The translations under genes and the position numbers were made by a program. A stretch of DNA of 6,701 bases from Candidatus Aerophobota bacterium (GTDB lineage: Bacteria > Chlamydiota > Chlamydiia > Chlamydiales > GCA-2402025), in assembly GCA_002402025.1 (NCBI GenBank), contig NVUU01000019.1, positions 4,849-11,549 of the forward strand, written 5' to 3'. Of this stretch, positions 5,489 to 6,701 are shown one piece after another. Each line of letters starts with the position of its first letter. Within the stretch, counting starts at the first letter, position 1. A model generated the notes under the pieces. The model had not been told where the DNA came from, searched no databases, and saw only the letters and a program-made list of their open reading frames with translations.

Positions 5489-6701
5489 TTAGAGACCTAA
5501 AGGGTCTGAATACACACCATCAAGTTCTTTCTGTTCTTCAGGACCATGTTGGATTTTTCTGTTAAGTAGAAAAATGAAAAGGGAGAAAAGAAGAGAGTAA
5601 ATCGTGACAAACATGATCAAAGACCCAAGCACTTGTCCTGCTGAAATCGATCTTGATACTCCATGTGTTGTCCGCATGATTCTATAAACGATCCAAGGCT
5701 GCCGTCCAAACTCTGCAGTATACCAACCTGTTTGGTTTCCAATATAAGGCCAAAGTACCGAAACAATTAGAAATCCTAAAGTTCCCTTAGCATTCTGAAT
5801 CGTACCTCTCCACCAAAAAATGCAACCAAAGAGGATCCCAAGAAACATTAAAAACCAGCATCCAATCATGATATGATAAGTTGAAAATACAAGAGGAACA
5901 TTTGGCCAATCTTCTCTTTTAAATTGATCAAGTCCGATCACAGCAGGAACTGGGTTGCGGTAGACAAGGAAACTTAAAAGCGAAGGAATCTTAAGTCCTA
6001 TCGTTTCTTTTTTCTCCATGTCTGGATATCCAACAAGAGCAAAAGGTGTATGAGGCTTTGTCTCAAAAACTCCTTCCATTGCAGCAAGCTTCTCAGGTTG
6101 ATATTTTGCAACTCCTCTTGAAGTAGAATCCGCAGAAACCAACTGAAGAAGAACTGCAATGCCTCCCACAATCAAACCAACTTTCATTGATGATTTGGCA
6201 AACTCTAAATGTTTTTTTCGAAGCATATAGTACGCAGCTATACTAAGTACAATAAAAGCCCCTGTAAGCCAACATCCAATAATTACATGACCAATTCTAG
6301 TCATTGCAGATGGGTTGAATATCATCTCCCAGTAATGGGTAATAACAGCTCGAGTTTGCTCTCCTTCTCCAATAATCTTGTATCCTGCGGGAGTCTGCAT
6401 CCACGAGTTTGCAATACATATCCAAACCGCACTGAAATGCGCACCAAATGCAACAAGGATCGTAGACATATAGTGAATGCCCCTACTCACTTTGTCCCAA
6501 CCGAAAAGCATAAGACCAATAAACCCGGCTTCTAAAAAGAATGCAAATATTCCTTCTGCTGCAAGTGCCGATCCAAATACATCCCCAACAAATTTAGAGT
6601 ATCTTGCCCAGTTGTTTCCGAAGGCAAATACCATAACAATACCCGTCGCTACTCCCATAGCAAAAGAGAGCGCAAAAATCTTTGTCCAAAAGATGGCCAT
6701 C
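5489..6701 (-). CDS. cydA: Cytochrome bd ubiquinol oxidase subunit I (5'-partial)
   Basis: Heme-bearing subunit of cytochrome bd oxidase in the cytoplasmic membrane; it binds the two b-type hemes, heme d and the quinol. About 404 codons are visible. The Met at 6700-6698 is internal: FWTKIFALSFAMGVATG aligns with E. coli CydA from about residue 54, so some 50 residues, including the heme ligand H19, lie past base 6701. Visible key residues include the acidic pair E49 and E57 (E. coli E99, E107), the heme b558 ligands His (codon 6289-6287; E. coli H186) and Met (codon 5869-5867; E. coli M393), and AEFGRQPW with its Glu (codon 5713-5711; E. coli E445). The Q-loop is short: only about 14 residues separate VIGLDQF from the next helix, so the roughly 65-residue insert of the E. 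coli protein is absent. The predicted full length is near 450, as in chlamydial and Gram-positive forms. The promoter is outside the window. Confidence 0.96.
   Translation of the reverse strand, partial: MAIFWTKIFALSFAMGVATGIVMVFAFGNNWARYSKFVGDVFGSALAAEGIFAFFLEAGFIGLMLFGWDKVSRGIHYMSTILVAFGAHFSAVWICIANSWMQTPAGYKIIGEGEQTRAVITHYWEMIFNPSAMTRIGHVIIGCWLTGAFIVLSIAAYYMLRKKHLEFAKSSMKVGLIVGGIAVLLQLVSADSTSRGVAKYQPEKLAAMEGVFETKPHTPFALVGYPDMEKKETIGLKIPSLLSFLVYRNPVPAVIGLDQFKREDWPNVPLVFSTYHIMIGCWFLMFLGILFGCIFWWRGTIQNAKGTLGFLIVSVLWPYIGNQTGWYTAEFGRQPWIVYRIMRTTHGVSRSISAGQVLGSLIMFVTIYSLLFSLFIFLLNRKIQHGPEEQKELDGVYSDPLGL

Noticed and set aside
4588..6535. Other-frame reading frames within cydB and cydA (4588-4773, 4906-5136, 6209-6535)
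   Set aside because: They overlap well-supported membrane protein genes, and their products look like random translation.
6698..6700. ATG at the right edge as the start of cydA
   Set aside because: The residues after it match the middle of the second membrane region of CydA; about 50 residues including the H19 heme ligand must lie further upstream.
1..6701. CRISPR array, insertion sequence, prophage or toxin-antitoxin genes
   Set aside because: No regularly spaced direct repeats, transposase motifs or unexplained reading frames; nearly all bases belong to six recognised housekeeping genes.

Overview
The window carries six protein-coding genes with almost no spare DNA. Four genes run on the + strand (xseA, xseB, dxs, nadK) and two on the - strand (cydA, cydB). 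The two groups converge on a 158-base spacer at 4285-4442. Both ends cut a gene: xseA lacks about its first 29 codons (before base 1) and cydA lacks about its first 50 (after base 6701).

The organism is most likely a member of the Chlamydiota, probably an environmental (Parachlamydia-like) lineage rather than Chlamydia itself. This rests on remembered protein features, not a database search. The Dxs has the unusual GDA thiamine-diphosphate motif and the AEGH active-site variant that I recall from Chlamydia Dxs, and xseA-xseB-dxs is the gene order known in Chlamydia. Chlamydiae also keep a cydAB oxidase with a compact CydA. Base composition is moderately AT-rich and looks even across the window, with no sign of recent transfer.

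Region 1-4284 (+): xseA and xseB encode the large and small subunits of exodeoxyribonuclease VII (DNA repair). dxs encodes the first enzyme of the MEP isoprenoid pathway, and nadK makes NADP. Junctions are extremely tight: 1 base between xseA and xseB, 0 between xseB and dxs, and a 4-base ATGA overlap between dxs and nadK. The four are almost certainly one translationally coupled operon whose promoter lies upstream of the window.

Region 4285-4442: a convergent spacer with no gene that I can support. It contains several short inverted repeats, one of which could be a weak terminator.

Region 4443-6701 (-): cydA then cydB, 23 bases apart, encode the two core subunits of cytochrome bd quinol oxidase, with the short form of the CydA Q-loop. 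No CydX-like small subunit is visible downstream of cydB.

This is largely ordinary housekeeping sequence. I found no convincing undescribed system. The points most worth a second look are the altered cofactor motifs in Dxs, a 10-base A run inside cydB, and the palindrome-rich convergent spacer.
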